A stretch of DNA of 64,000 nt, taken from NCBI GenBank assembly GCA_023665425.1, contig JAMPDX010000001.1:917197-981196 (forward strand), written 5' to 3'. Positions within the stretch are counted from its first letter, which is position 1. Every line of letters starts with the position of its first letter. This DNA is from Muribaculaceae bacterium (lineage in GTDB: Bacteria; Bacteroidota; Bacteroidia; Bacteroidales; Muribaculaceae). A program made the translations under genes and the position numbers. A model generated the notes under the pieces. That model saw only the letters and a list, made by a program, of their open reading frames with translations, had not been told where the DNA came from and searched no databases. Positions 28,237 through 36,038 of the stretch are shown here, in pieces.

Positions 28237-28584
28237 ATGAACACACTATCCTTAATTTTAGGGGCTGCCAGCCCTGCCTTAATTAATATTGTAGGATATG
28301 CCGCTGCTATCTGCATGGTGTGCGGATACCTGCCGCAAGCATGGCATACTATCAGAACACGCGAGACTGACGGCATTGCCATGCCTACATTCCTGCTACT
28401 CGGCTTCGGTAGCATCTTCTTTGTAATTCAAGGCTTGATGATAGACAACTGGCCGCTTATTATCACGAACCTGATAACCACCATCTCCTCAGTGATAGTA
28501 TTCTGCATCAAGGTCTCTAACGATATGGCCAAGAAAAAGAGAGCGAAGAAAGATCCCCACACTACTATTCCTCACATAGTGTAA
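28237..28584 (+). CDS. SemiSWEET / PQ-loop transporter
   Basis: A 115-residue protein with three membrane helices (about 14-32, 45-65 and 72-95). A PQ-loop GYLPQAWHTIRTRETDGI sits after the first helix. This is the size and motif of bacterial SemiSWEET sugar transporters, which work as dimers. The last 20 residues are a Lys-rich cytoplasmic tail. It is a single gene with a hairpin after it (28591-28626). The family call is fairly safe; sugar specificity cannot be read. Confidence 0.82.
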   Translation: MNTLSLILGAASPALINIVGYAAAICMVCGYLPQAWHTIRTRETDGIAMPTFLLLGFGSIFFVIQGLMIDNWPLIITNLITTISSVIVFCIKVSNDMAKKKRAKKDPHTTIPHIV

Positions 28585-28590
28585 GAAGAG

Positions 28591-28626
28591 TTTGACCCCA
28601 ATCGCCCCGTGTCGTTTGGGGTCAAA
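28591..28626 (+). terminator. Terminator after the SemiSWEET gene
   Basis: A perfect 10-bp stem TTTGACCCCA / TGGGGTCAAA with a 16-nt loop, 7 nt after the stop codon. Confidence 0.75.
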
Positions 28627-28794
28627 ACACCTCCTCTCCACTGCATAACGGTAATTTTTGAAAACAAGAGTCTCAATGAAGTAAAAAGATAATTTATAAA
28701 TTATGTAAGAATGTTAAATCACGGTGTCTTTTTGGCTACTTTGACTCGTCTTTCCGGTCACAATGCTCGCATTGCTCCCTGCAAGACAAGCCAA

Positions 28795-28850
28795 ATTAGC
28801 TCAAAAATACACCACCCTGACATTCATATTTTTTATAAAACACACTCTTA
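28795..28850 (+). repeat. Leader-like repeat, copy 2
   Basis: This copy matches the first 55 bases of the window (31 of the first 32 positions identical) and lies just upstream of nhaA. A GC-richer stretch with two inverted CAATGC/GCATTG pieces at 28760-28775 precedes it and may belong to the same element. Confidence 0.7.
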
Positions 28851-28857
28851 ATCTGCT

Positions 28858-30222
28858 ATGTCAAACGTACTTTTTACTATAAGAAAAACACTGCGCAACT
28901 ATGCGCATGGAGGCAATATACTATTGGTGGCTACAGCGCTTGCGCTGTTGGTTGTCAATCTCCCCGGTTGTCGTGATTTTTACAACAGTCTATGGACACA
29001 CGAGATAGCCTTACAGATAGGAGGGTTTAACCTCTTCAGTCACCATGGCGAGCCTATGAGTGTGATGGCATTTATCAACGATGCCCTGATGGCAATATTC
29101 TTCTTCACGGTGGGCCTGGAGATAAAGCGCGAAGTGCTGGTAGGGGAGCTGCGGAGTTTCCGCCAGGCGCTACTCCCGATAGTTGCCGCTATCGGCGGTA
29201 TGGGAGTACCGGTATTGCTCTTTTGGATCATAGCCCATGACACCCCATGGGCCGGCGGTGGCGCAATCCCCATGGCTACAGATATAGCCTTTTCACTCGG
29301 TGTGCTCGCCATGCTGGGCAGCAGGGTGCCCATCTCGGTGAAAATATTCCTTACAACGCTTGCCGTAGTAGATGATATAGGTGGTATCCTCGTCATAGCC
29401 ATCTTCTACTCATCACACATTAATATATGGATGCTCTTGGGGGCCGCCGGACTCTTATGCATACTTGCCCTGGGAGGCAAGATGCAGATACAAAGCAAAA
29501 TTTTCTATTTCGGTATCGGTGCCTTTGTATGGTTCCTCTTTCTTAACGCCGGAATACACCCCACCATAGCTGGTGTGCTGATAGCCTTCACCGTGCCCGC
29601 CAAGCCACTGTTTGCCCCCAAGAAATACATCAAAACCATAAGGTGTAACATACAACACTTCAGCCAGGATGACGATGAAGCGCTCAATCGGCGCTCCATC
29701 CTCGACCATGACCAGATGGAGTATCTGAAAGAGATAGAGAGCGCCTCGGATAAAGTGATTTCTCCACTTCAAGATTTGGAAGACTCACTGCATCCGGTAG
29801 TCAATTGGCTTATAGTGCCTCTATTTGCCTTTGCCAATGCTGGTATATTTTTGGGCGATTTGTCCTTCTCAAGCATCTTTGAGGGGGTGAGCCTTGCTAT
29901 TATCATCGGCCTTGTGGTGGGTAAATTTGTCGGAATATTGAGTTTTACATGGATAGCCGTCAAGCTCAAATGGGCTCCCATGCCTCAAGACACCAATTGG
30001 TCCATGATGGCTTCTGTAGCGCTACTGGGAGGTATCGGTTTTACCGTCAGTCTGTTCATAGCCAACCTCTCCTTCGGCACCGGCGACCCGATGCTCTCGC
30101 AAGTGTTGAACAATGCCAAATTGGGTATCCTCGTCGGCTCCCTTCTTGCCGGCTTCCTTGGCTGGCTGTTGTTACATGTCACCCTGCCCAAACACCCTGC
30201 TCATCCTGCCGATTTTGAGTGA
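28858..30222 (+). CDS. nhaA: Na+/H+ antiporter NhaA
   Basis: A 454-residue inner-membrane antiporter with 12 hydrophobic segments. The paired aspartates of TTLAVVDDIGGI (the Asp163/Asp164 of E. coli) are present, as is the early GLEIKREVLVGEL motif. A charged cytoplasmic insert (about 255-305), with QDDDEALNRRS, is longer than in E. coli NhaA (388 residues) and typical of Bacteroidetes. It extrudes sodium in exchange for protons, controlling pH and salt. It stands alone, preceded by a repeated leader element that may carry its regulatory signals. Confidence 0.94.
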   Translation: MSNVLFTIRKTLRNYAHGGNILLVATALALLVVNLPGCRDFYNSLWTHEIALQIGGFNLFSHHGEPMSVMAFINDALMAIFFFTVGLEIKREVLVGELRSFRQALLPIVAAIGGMGVPVLLFWIIAHDTPWAGGGAIPMATDIAFSLGVLAMLGSRVPISVKIFLTTLAVVDDIGGILVIAIFYSSHINIWMLLGAAGLLCILALGGKMQIQSKIFYFGIGAFVWFLFLNAGIHPTIAGVLIAFTVPAKPLFAPKKYIKTIRCNIQHFSQDDDEALNRRSILDHDQMEYLKEIESASDKVISPLQDLEDSLHPVVNWLIVPLFAFANAGIFLGDLSFSSIFEGVSLAIIIGLVVGKFVGILSFTWIAVKLKWAPMPQDTNWSMMASVALLGGIGFTVSLFIANLSFGTGDPMLSQVLNNAKLGILVGSLLAGFLGWLLLHVTLPKHPAHPADFE

Positions 30223-30316
30223 AAAGTGTCCTCGTCGGCATTGCGTAATTCTCCCCTTACAGGTGTCTGTTTACCATTCATACAAGTAATTTTTTAATCA
30301 TCACTTAAAGAAAAAG

Positions 30317-30348
30317 TTTGCAGGAGTCGGAAAATTATATTATCTTTG
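30317..30348 (+). promoter_or_regulatory. iorA promoter
   Basis: TTTG (30317-30320), a 20-nt spacer and TATCTTTG (30341-30348) match the Bacteroidetes consensus. The predicted start near 30355 leaves an untranslated leader of about 165 nt. Confidence 0.75.
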
Positions 30349-30354
30349 CAAGCG

Positions 30355-30520
30355 GCTAAAGGTATGGCCTCAGAGGTCTCCCACGGTATATCATTGCTAT
30401 GAGAGATACCTCTGATGGTCACCCTGGCGTCAAGAGCCCCCTTCAGCCGGGCTCCCTTGATTATAATCGATTAACTAAAAGCTTGTTAAATAGCTATCTA
30501 ACCCTACTATCTAATATAAG
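30355..30520 (+). promoter_or_regulatory. Structured leader of iorA
   Basis: The leader contains two stem-loops: TCAGAGGT (30370-30377) with ACCTCTGA (30408-30415), and GAGCCC (30434-30439) with GGGCTC (30449-30454), extended by CAA/TTG outside a bulge. The second resembles a terminator without a T-run. It matches no riboswitch class I know. A ligand-binding or attenuation leader is possible. Confidence 0.45.
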
Positions 30521-32137
30521 ATGAACGACAAAAGACTCCTTCTGGGTGATGAGGCATTAGCACTCGGTGCGCTTAACGCCGGCCTATCCGGCGTGTACGC
30601 CTATCCCGGAACACCTTCTACCGAAATCACTGAATTTATTCAAGAGAACACCCTCGCCAAGGAGCGCGGTGTACATTCTCACTGGTCAACTAATGAGAAG
30701 ACAGCCATGGAAGAGGCTCTCGGTATGAGTTTCTGCGGCAAGCGTGCACTGGTGTGCATGAAGCATGTCGGAATGAATGTGGCCGCTGATGGTTTTGTTA
30801 ACTCTGCTATGACCGGTGCCAACGGCGGCCTCATAGTAGTAGCTGCAGATGACCCCTCAATGCACTCAAGCCAGAATGAGCAGGACTCTCGCTACTATGG
30901 CCAGTTTGCTTTCATACCCACATTCGAGCCCTCAAGCCAGCAAGAGGCCTACGACATGATGGACTATGCATACAACTTCTCAGAGAAACACCAGATACCC
31001 GTGCTCATGCGCATGGTGACCCGTCTGGCTCACTCTCGTGCTGTGGTACAACCCGGCGAGGTGAAGGCTGAGAATTCCATCAAGTATCCCGAGAAGACCC
31101 GCCAGTGGGTGCTCATGCCCGCCAACTCAAAGGTGCGCTATGTTGAGCTCATAAAATTGTGGGCCGACCTGGAGAAAGAGTCAAACAACTCCCCCTTTAA
31201 TAAATACACCGATGGTGCTGACAAGAGCAAGGGTATCATTGCCAATGGTATTGCATATAACTACCTGATGGAGTGCTTCCCCGAGGGATGCCCCTTCCCG
31301 GTGCTCAAGATTAGCCAGTATCCTCTGCCCATGGGTCTCATCTCCAAGATGGCCAACGAGTGCGAGAGCCTGCTGGTGATAGAAGAGGGTCAGCCCTTCA
31401 TAGAGGAGCGTCTGCGCGGCCTGCTGGGCACACCGCTGCCTGTATATGGCAAGCTCTCCGGAACTCTCCCCCGCACCGGCGAGCTCAACCCCGATTGCGT
31501 GCGCGAGGCTCTCGGCCTTAAACCGCTCGAGAGCAAGGGCGCATCACAGGTGGTAATGCCTCGCCCGCCGGCATTGTGCCAGGGTTGCAGCCACCGCGAT
31601 GTTTACACCGCCCTCAATGCTACCCTCAAAGAATACAAAGACCCGAAGGTCTTCGGTGACATAGGTTGTTACACCCTCGGATGGCTCTCACCCTTCAATG
31701 CAATTGACTCTGTAGTGGATATGGGTGCCTCCATCTCTATGGCAAAGGGTGCCGCAGATGCCGGCCAGTTCCCCTCAATAGCTATTATAGGTGACTCCAC
31801 ATTTACTCACTCCGGTATGACTCCTCTACTGGATGCCATCAATGAGAACACCAATATGGTGGCTGTGATTTCGGATAACCTCACTACCGGCATGACCGGC
31901 GGTCAGGACAGCCAGGGCACCGGCAAGCTCGAGCAGATATGTATCGGCCTTGGCCTTGACCCCAAGCATGTCGTCACCATAGATGCCCTGCCCAAGACTC
32001 ATGAGCAGATGATGGAGATATTCCGCAACGAGATAGAATATAAAGGCACCTCAGTAGTAATCTGCCGCCGCGAGTGCATCCAGACAGCACGCCGTCATGC
32101 CGCTGCCGCTGCCAAAGCTGCCGCAGCAAAAAAATAA
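30521..32137 (+). CDS. iorA: Indolepyruvate ferredoxin oxidoreductase, alpha subunit (short form)
   Basis: A 538-residue thiamine-diphosphate enzyme subunit. It starts with a PYR-type domain (about 1-180) with AYPGTPSTEITEF, has a middle domain (about 245-345) and a PP domain with CQGCSHRDV near 360 and GDSTFTHSG around residue 425, the TPP-binding region. IorA oxidises aryl pyruvates from aromatic amino acids to aryl-acetyl-CoA while reducing ferredoxin. The usual C-terminal domain with two 4Fe-4S clusters is absent: the protein ends in an Ala/Lys tail. IorB starts 14 nt after the stop. The missing clusters mean electrons must leave by another partner. Confidence 0.88.
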   Translation: MNDKRLLLGDEALALGALNAGLSGVYAYPGTPSTEITEFIQENTLAKERGVHSHWSTNEKTAMEEALGMSFCGKRALVCMKHVGMNVAADGFVNSAMTGANGGLIVVAADDPSMHSSQNEQDSRYYGQFAFIPTFEPSSQQEAYDMMDYAYNFSEKHQIPVLMRMVTRLAHSRAVVQPGEVKAENSIKYPEKTRQWVLMPANSKVRYVELIKLWADLEKESNNSPFNKYTDGADKSKGIIANGIAYNYLMECFPEGCPFPVLKISQYPLPMGLISKMANECESLLVIEEGQPFIEERLRGLLGTPLPVYGKLSGTLPRTGELNPDCVREALGLKPLESKGASQVVMPRPPALCQGCSHRDVYTALNATLKEYKDPKVFGDIGCYTLGWLSPFNAIDSVVDMGASISMAKGAADAGQFPSIAIIGDSTFTHSGMTPLLDAINENTNMVAVISDNLTTGMTGGQDSQGTGKLEQICIGLGLDPKHVVTIDALPKTHEQMMEIFRNEIEYKGTSVVICRRECIQTARRHAAAAAKAAAAKK

Positions 32138-32150
32138 ACCCAAAAGATCC

Positions 32151-32738
32151 ATGAAAACAGATATAGTATTGGCCGGTGTAGGCGGCCAGGGCATCCTCTC
32201 CATTGCAACCATACTTGGCGCTGCAGCCCTCAAGGAGAATTTGTATATCAAGCAGGCCGAGGTACACGGTATGAGCCAGCGCGGTGGTGACGTGCAGAGT
32301 AATCTGCGTATCAGCTCAAATCCCATCGCTTCTGACCTTATACCCACCGGCGGAGCTGACCTCGTAGTTTCACTCGAACCGATGGAAGCTCTGCGCTATG
32401 TGCAGTGGCTCAAACCCGAAGGTTGGATAGTTACTTCTACTGCCCCCTTCATCAACATACCTAACTACCCCGAGCAGAATACTCTGGAAAATGAGCTGCA
32501 GAATTGGCCCAACACAGTGGCCTTCGATATGGAGGAGGTAGCCAAGCAGGTAGCCACCGCTCGCTCATCCAATATGGTATTGCTGGGAGCTGCAGCCCCC
32601 TTCATTGACCTCGAGGTTGAGAAGATAGAGGATGGTATTCGTACAGTCTTTGGTGCCAAGGGTGAGAAGATTGTCGAGTCAAACATCGCAGCCTTCCGCG
32701 CCGGTCTGGAATATGCCCGCAATATTTCTCAGAAGTAA
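32151..32738 (+). CDS. iorB: Indolepyruvate oxidoreductase, beta subunit
   Basis: A 195-residue subunit of the gamma-type 2-oxoacid oxidoreductase fold. It begins MKTDIVLAGVGGQGILS, the nucleotide/CoA-contacting glycine motif, with HGMSQRGGDVQSNLR at residues 42-56 as a further signature. I placed the start at 32151, since the ATG there gives the conserved N terminus, whereas an upstream ATG inside iorA would add 18 atypical residues. The gene follows iorA by 14 nt, forming the IorAB heterodimer in the cytoplasm. A terminator hairpin follows. Confidence 0.9.
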   Translation: MKTDIVLAGVGGQGILSIATILGAAALKENLYIKQAEVHGMSQRGGDVQSNLRISSNPIASDLIPTGGADLVVSLEPMEALRYVQWLKPEGWIVTSTAPFINIPNYPEQNTLENELQNWPNTVAFDMEEVAKQVATARSSNMVLLGAAAPFIDLEVEKIEDGIRTVFGAKGEKIVESNIAAFRAGLEYARNISQK

Positions 32739-32777
32739 TTATGCCTGATAAGGAGCATCCTACAATGCTCTGAATAA

Positions 32778-32804
32778 GTGCCGTGGGCTATATGCTCACG
32801 GCAC
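32778..32804 (+). terminator. Terminator after iorAB
   Basis: A stem GTGCCGTG / CACGGCAC with an 11-nt loop, 40 nt after iorB. Its tail has little T. Confidence 0.65.
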
Positions 32805-32855
32805 ACAATAAACCCAATGCTGTAAGTCCACTCTTAGTGCCACTAAACTCGTTAT

Positions 32856-32879
32856 TATATCAGCATCGATGCTGATATA
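32856..32879. promoter_or_regulatory. Perfect 24-bp dyad upstream of the aminotransferase gene
   Basis: TATATCAGCATC and its exact complement meet at 32867/32868, 57 bp before the aminotransferase start. TTTG follows at 32881. The symmetric site resembles an operator for a dimeric regulator, but it could also be a hairpin. Confidence 0.5.
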
Positions 32880-32936
32880 GTTTGGGCATAAGCAAACCCC
32901 TCCTCACATATAACCTTCAAATCCACTATACCACAC

Positions 32937-34241
32937 ATGTTCCCATTGTCACAACATGAGCTTGCTGCCGCTATGGACAAGCTCGGTATCAAAAATATTA
33001 CTGATGCCACAATACGCCAGATAGCCGCTTTGGCTTCCTATTTAGAAGAACAAGCCGGCGAAAAGATGGTGCACCTCGAGATAGGTAACCCCGGCCTGCC
33101 GGCCAATGCCCTCGGTGTAGAGGCAGAGCGCGAAGTGCTCCGCCGTGGCATCGCCAATCAGTATCCCGACATCAATGGTATCCCTCGCCTCAAGACAAAC
33201 GGGTCTCGCTTCCTCAAGGCATTCCTCGATGTTGATGTGCCCGGCGAATGCATTATCCCCACCGTGGGCTCTATGCAGGGAGGATATGCCACAATGTTAC
33301 TGCTGGCTCATCGTGATCCCAAGCGTGACACGATGCTCTTCGTAAATCCCGGTTTCCCCGCTCAGCGATATCAGGCAAAGATACTTGGCTTGAAGGAAGA
33401 GTCTTTTGACATCTATTCCTATCGTGGCAAAGCCCTTGAGGAGAAACTCGAGGAGGTTTTCTCAAAGGGTAATATCACCGCAATACTTTATTGCACCCCC
33501 AATAACCCCGCATGGATTAACCTCACTGACGAGGAGCTCGAGATTATTGGCCGTCTGTGCACAAAGTATGGTGTCATAGCTATTGAAGATCTTGCTTATG
33601 TGGGCCTTGATTTCCGTTCAAACTTCGGTGTGCCCTATCAGGAGCCCTATGTGCCCACAGTAGCAAAATATACCGACAACTATATCTTCTTGGTGTCTGC
33701 ATCCAAGATTTTCAGCTATGCCGGCCAGCGTATAGCTATGGTGTGCTTCTCACCCACTATTGCCAATACAGAGAGCCAGTCGCTGAATGAATTCTTCGGT
33801 ATGCCCACATATCTGCGCGCCTTTGTATATGGAGTGCTGTATGCGCTATCCTCAGGTACCGCTCATTCAGCCCAGCATGCCTTCGCTACAATGCTCGGCG
33901 CTGCCGCCGACGGCCGTCTCAACTTTGTGGAGGGATGTCGCAAGTATGAAGAGTGGGGCAACCGCGCCAAGGAACTTTTCCTCGACAACGGCTTCCATAT
34001 CATATATGATAAGGATGGAGAGCGCGAAATCTCAGACGGCTTCTACTTCACCACCGGCTATAAAGATCTCTCCAGCGGCGAGCTGCAGGCCGAAATGCTC
34101 CGCTATGGCATAGCAGCTATTTCTCTGCCCTCTACCGGCAGTGAGCAGAATGGTCTGCGTGTCTGCGTGTCAATGCTCAAGGACGACAAGACCTTCGATG
34201 CTATGGGCGAGCGTCTTAACCGATTCAAATCCGAACACTAA
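32937..34241 (+). CDS. Pyridoxal-phosphate aminotransferase, class I/II
   Basis: A 434-residue fold-type I aminotransferase. The PLP lysine is Lys257 in SASKIFSYAGQR, Asp218 in EDLAYVGLD pairs with the pyridine nitrogen, Asn190 lies in TPNNPAW, and Arg265 supports the phosphate. It transfers an amino group between an amino acid and a 2-oxoacid in the cytoplasm. Its place between iorAB and a CoA transferase suggests it makes the aryl- or branched-chain oxoacid that IorAB oxidises. No substrate-specific residues could be read. It has its own upstream gap with a dyad, so it may be a separate transcript. Confidence 0.88.
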   Translation: MFPLSQHELAAAMDKLGIKNITDATIRQIAALASYLEEQAGEKMVHLEIGNPGLPANALGVEAEREVLRRGIANQYPDINGIPRLKTNGSRFLKAFLDVDVPGECIIPTVGSMQGGYATMLLLAHRDPKRDTMLFVNPGFPAQRYQAKILGLKEESFDIYSYRGKALEEKLEEVFSKGNITAILYCTPNNPAWINLTDEELEIIGRLCTKYGVIAIEDLAYVGLDFRSNFGVPYQEPYVPTVAKYTDNYIFLVSASKIFSYAGQRIAMVCFSPTIANTESQSLNEFFGMPTYLRAFVYGVLYALSSGTAHSAQHAFATMLGAAADGRLNFVEGCRKYEEWGNRAKELFLDNGFHIIYDKDGEREISDGFYFTTGYKDLSSGELQAEMLRYGIAAISLPSTGSEQNGLRVCVSMLKDDKTFDAMGERLNRFKSEH

Positions 34242-34252
34242 TATAGTTTAGG

Positions 34253-34280
34253 GTGAGGGACCCGATTTCGGGCCCCTCAC
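34253..34280 (+). terminator. Terminator after the aminotransferase gene
   Basis: A stem GTGAGG-GA-CCCG / CGGG-CC-CCTCAC around ATTT, followed by TGTTTATCTTTATTT. It lies between the aminotransferase gene and the CoA-transferase gene. Confidence 0.7.
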
Positions 34281-34312
34281 TGTTTATCTTTATTTACTCC
34301 CCACTACACAAT

Positions 34313-35608
34313 ATGATCAAATATACCAGTGCCGAAGAGGCCGTAAAACTTATAAAATCAGGACATCACGTCTACATACAAGGCTCTACTTCAATCCCCG
34401 AGGTGCTCGTCAAGGCCATGGCAGACCGCGGCAATGAGTTGCGTGATGTCACAGTATACACCGGCTTTGCCGTGGCTAAGGGTCCCGCTCCGTTCTGCAA
34501 GCCGGAATATAAAGACTCATTCCTCGTTGACTCATTTTTTGTAAATAACTCTGTACGTAAATGGATTAACGATGGTTATGGCTCAATGACTCCCCGCTTT
34601 CTTGGCGAGGTGCCCGCCCTCTTCCGCGATGGTACATGGCCCTTGGATGTTGCCTTGATCAACTGCTCCTTGCCCAATGAAGATGGTTATGTAAGTTTCG
34701 GCGTAAGTGCCGATTTGGCAACAGCGGCTGTGGAGTGCGCTCCAATAGTGATTGCTCAGATTAACCCGCACATGCCCTTCTCATATGGCGACCCGCTGGT
34801 GCATGTCTCTCGTCTGGCAGCTGCAGTAGCTGTAGATGAGCCTCTCGTTGAGGTGCCCACTGCTATCCCTACCGAGAAGGAGATAAAGATAGGTAACTTC
34901 ATAGCCGAGCATATCCCCGACGGCGCAACTTTGCAGATAGGTGTCGGCGGTATCCCCAATGCAGTGCTATCAGCCTTGTCTAATCACAAACATCTGGGAC
35001 TACACACCGAGGCTATGACTGATGGTGTACTTCCGCTACTGGAGAAGGGTATCATCGATAACTCTATGAAGCGTATAGAGCCGGGCAAGTCTATCGCATC
35101 TCTCGCGCTGGGCTCACGCCGCCTGTATGACTACATGGATTACAACAAGGATATTATAATCCGCGATGTGGCATGGACCAACGACCCCTTCATCATAGCG
35201 CAGAACCCCAAGGTTATGAGTATCAACTCCTGTTTGGAGATAGACCTCACCGGCCAGGTGTGTGCCGACTCTATCGGTACCCGTATCTTCTCAAGCGTTG
35301 GTGGACAGCATGACTTCGTTTATGGAGCCGGTCGCAGTGAAGGTGGTATTTCATTCCTTGCCATGCTCTCAACTACCAACAAGGGCCAGAACAAGATTAA
35401 GCCGGTGCTTACCGAGGGAGCGGGAGTGGTCACCACACGCTTCCAGACTAATTATGTAGTCACCGAGCATGGTATTGTCAATCTGCGAGGCAAAAACCTT
35501 GCAGAGCGAGCCAAACTGATGATCAGCGTAGCCGCTCCTGAGTTCCGCGAAGAGCTCGACCGCGCGGCAGCCGAACGCTTCGGCTATTCCTACTTGCGCC
35601 TCAAGTAA
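34313..35608 (+). CDS. Acetyl-CoA hydrolase/transferase family protein
   Basis: A 431-residue class I CoA-transferase. The N-terminal domain contains a SIPEVLVKAMADRG stretch, and the C-terminal domain has GVGGIPNAVLSAL and the catalytic glutamate Glu233 in LGLHTEAMTDG. Such enzymes move CoA between acetate, succinate, propionate or butyrate, or hydrolyse it. The start at 34313 gives the conserved N terminus; an in-frame ATG 60 nt upstream lies in the preceding terminator. With IorAB it could release aryl-acetate and recover the CoA thioester. The exact acyl group is unknown. Confidence 0.87.
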   Translation: MIKYTSAEEAVKLIKSGHHVYIQGSTSIPEVLVKAMADRGNELRDVTVYTGFAVAKGPAPFCKPEYKDSFLVDSFFVNNSVRKWINDGYGSMTPRFLGEVPALFRDGTWPLDVALINCSLPNEDGYVSFGVSADLATAAVECAPIVIAQINPHMPFSYGDPLVHVSRLAAAVAVDEPLVEVPTAIPTEKEIKIGNFIAEHIPDGATLQIGVGGIPNAVLSALSNHKHLGLHTEAMTDGVLPLLEKGIIDNSMKRIEPGKSIASLALGSRRLYDYMDYNKDIIIRDVAWTNDPFIIAQNPKVMSINSCLEIDLTGQVCADSIGTRIFSSVGGQHDFVYGAGRSEGGISFLAMLSTTNKGQNKIKPVLTEGAGVVTTRFQTNYVVTEHGIVNLRGKNLAERAKLMISVAAPEFREELDRAAAERFGYSYLRLK

Positions 35609-35662
35609 TAGCTCCATATTCCCCTTGCCGACCCTATCGGCCGGCGAGTTAACAAATGGATT

Positions 35663-35917
35663 CCCTTTCTCAAAAAAGAGTGTTAAGTGGCTGCTCAATT
35701 TAAATTAAACCTTATGCCGCGCGAATTTTTGCGCAGATTTTGCAAGTTGAAGAAGGAGTTATGCGGGCATAACGACTTATGAAACTTGGCAAAAGATGCC
35801 AAAAAGGCGCCGGGACAAAGGACTTTAAATATAAATGAGCATAGCCACATAAAGCTTAATTTAAATTGAGTAGACACCTATTTAAATAAGCTTTCTTAAC
35901 CTTTTTTGAGAAAGGGA
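35663..35917. repeat. 255-bp imperfect palindrome, MITE-like
   Basis: CCCTTTCTCAAAAAAG at 35663-35678 is matched inverted at 35902-35917. Inside, a 23-bp arm at 35694-35716 (beginning CTCAATTTAAATTAA) matches its inverse at 35848-35870 with two or three differences. The centre is about 130 bp. The arms are homologous along their length with one insertion, like a small non-autonomous element or a large hairpin. No transposase is present. Confidence 0.65.
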
Positions 35918-35930
35918 GTGTATTTTTTGC

Positions 35931-35961
35931 TTTGTAGTGTCAGAAAAATATTGTAACTTTG
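35931..35961 (+). promoter_or_regulatory. thrS operon promoter
   Basis: TTTG (35931-35934), a 19-nt spacer and TAACTTTG (35954-35961) match the Bacteroidetes consensus. Transcription should start near 35968. Confidence 0.8.
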
Positions 35962-35971
35962 TGCTGAAATG

Positions 35972-36010
35972 GTCGAAGTGTGCCTATATGCGGGCAATTT
36001 CGACTTTTTA
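35972..36010 (+). terminator. Leader hairpin with T-run in front of thrS (attenuator-like)
   Basis: GTCGAA / TTCGAC and an inner TGCC / GGCA stem are followed by TTTTTA, all between the promoter and the thrS ATG at 36039. It has intrinsic terminator form and would end transcripts after about 40 nt unless prevented. No T-box sequence is present. Confidence 0.55.
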
Positions 36011-36038
36011 TCCATGAATTTAGAATATTTATACCAAT

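Noticed and set aside
32097..32150. Upstream start for iorB
   Set aside because: It would add 18 residues read from the end of iorA; the ATG at 32151 matches the conserved N terminus with the GVGGQG motif.
35695..35877. 60-codon open frame inside the palindromic element
   Set aside because: It is bounded by the inverted repeats themselves, and its sequence shows no protein-like pattern beyond the repeat.
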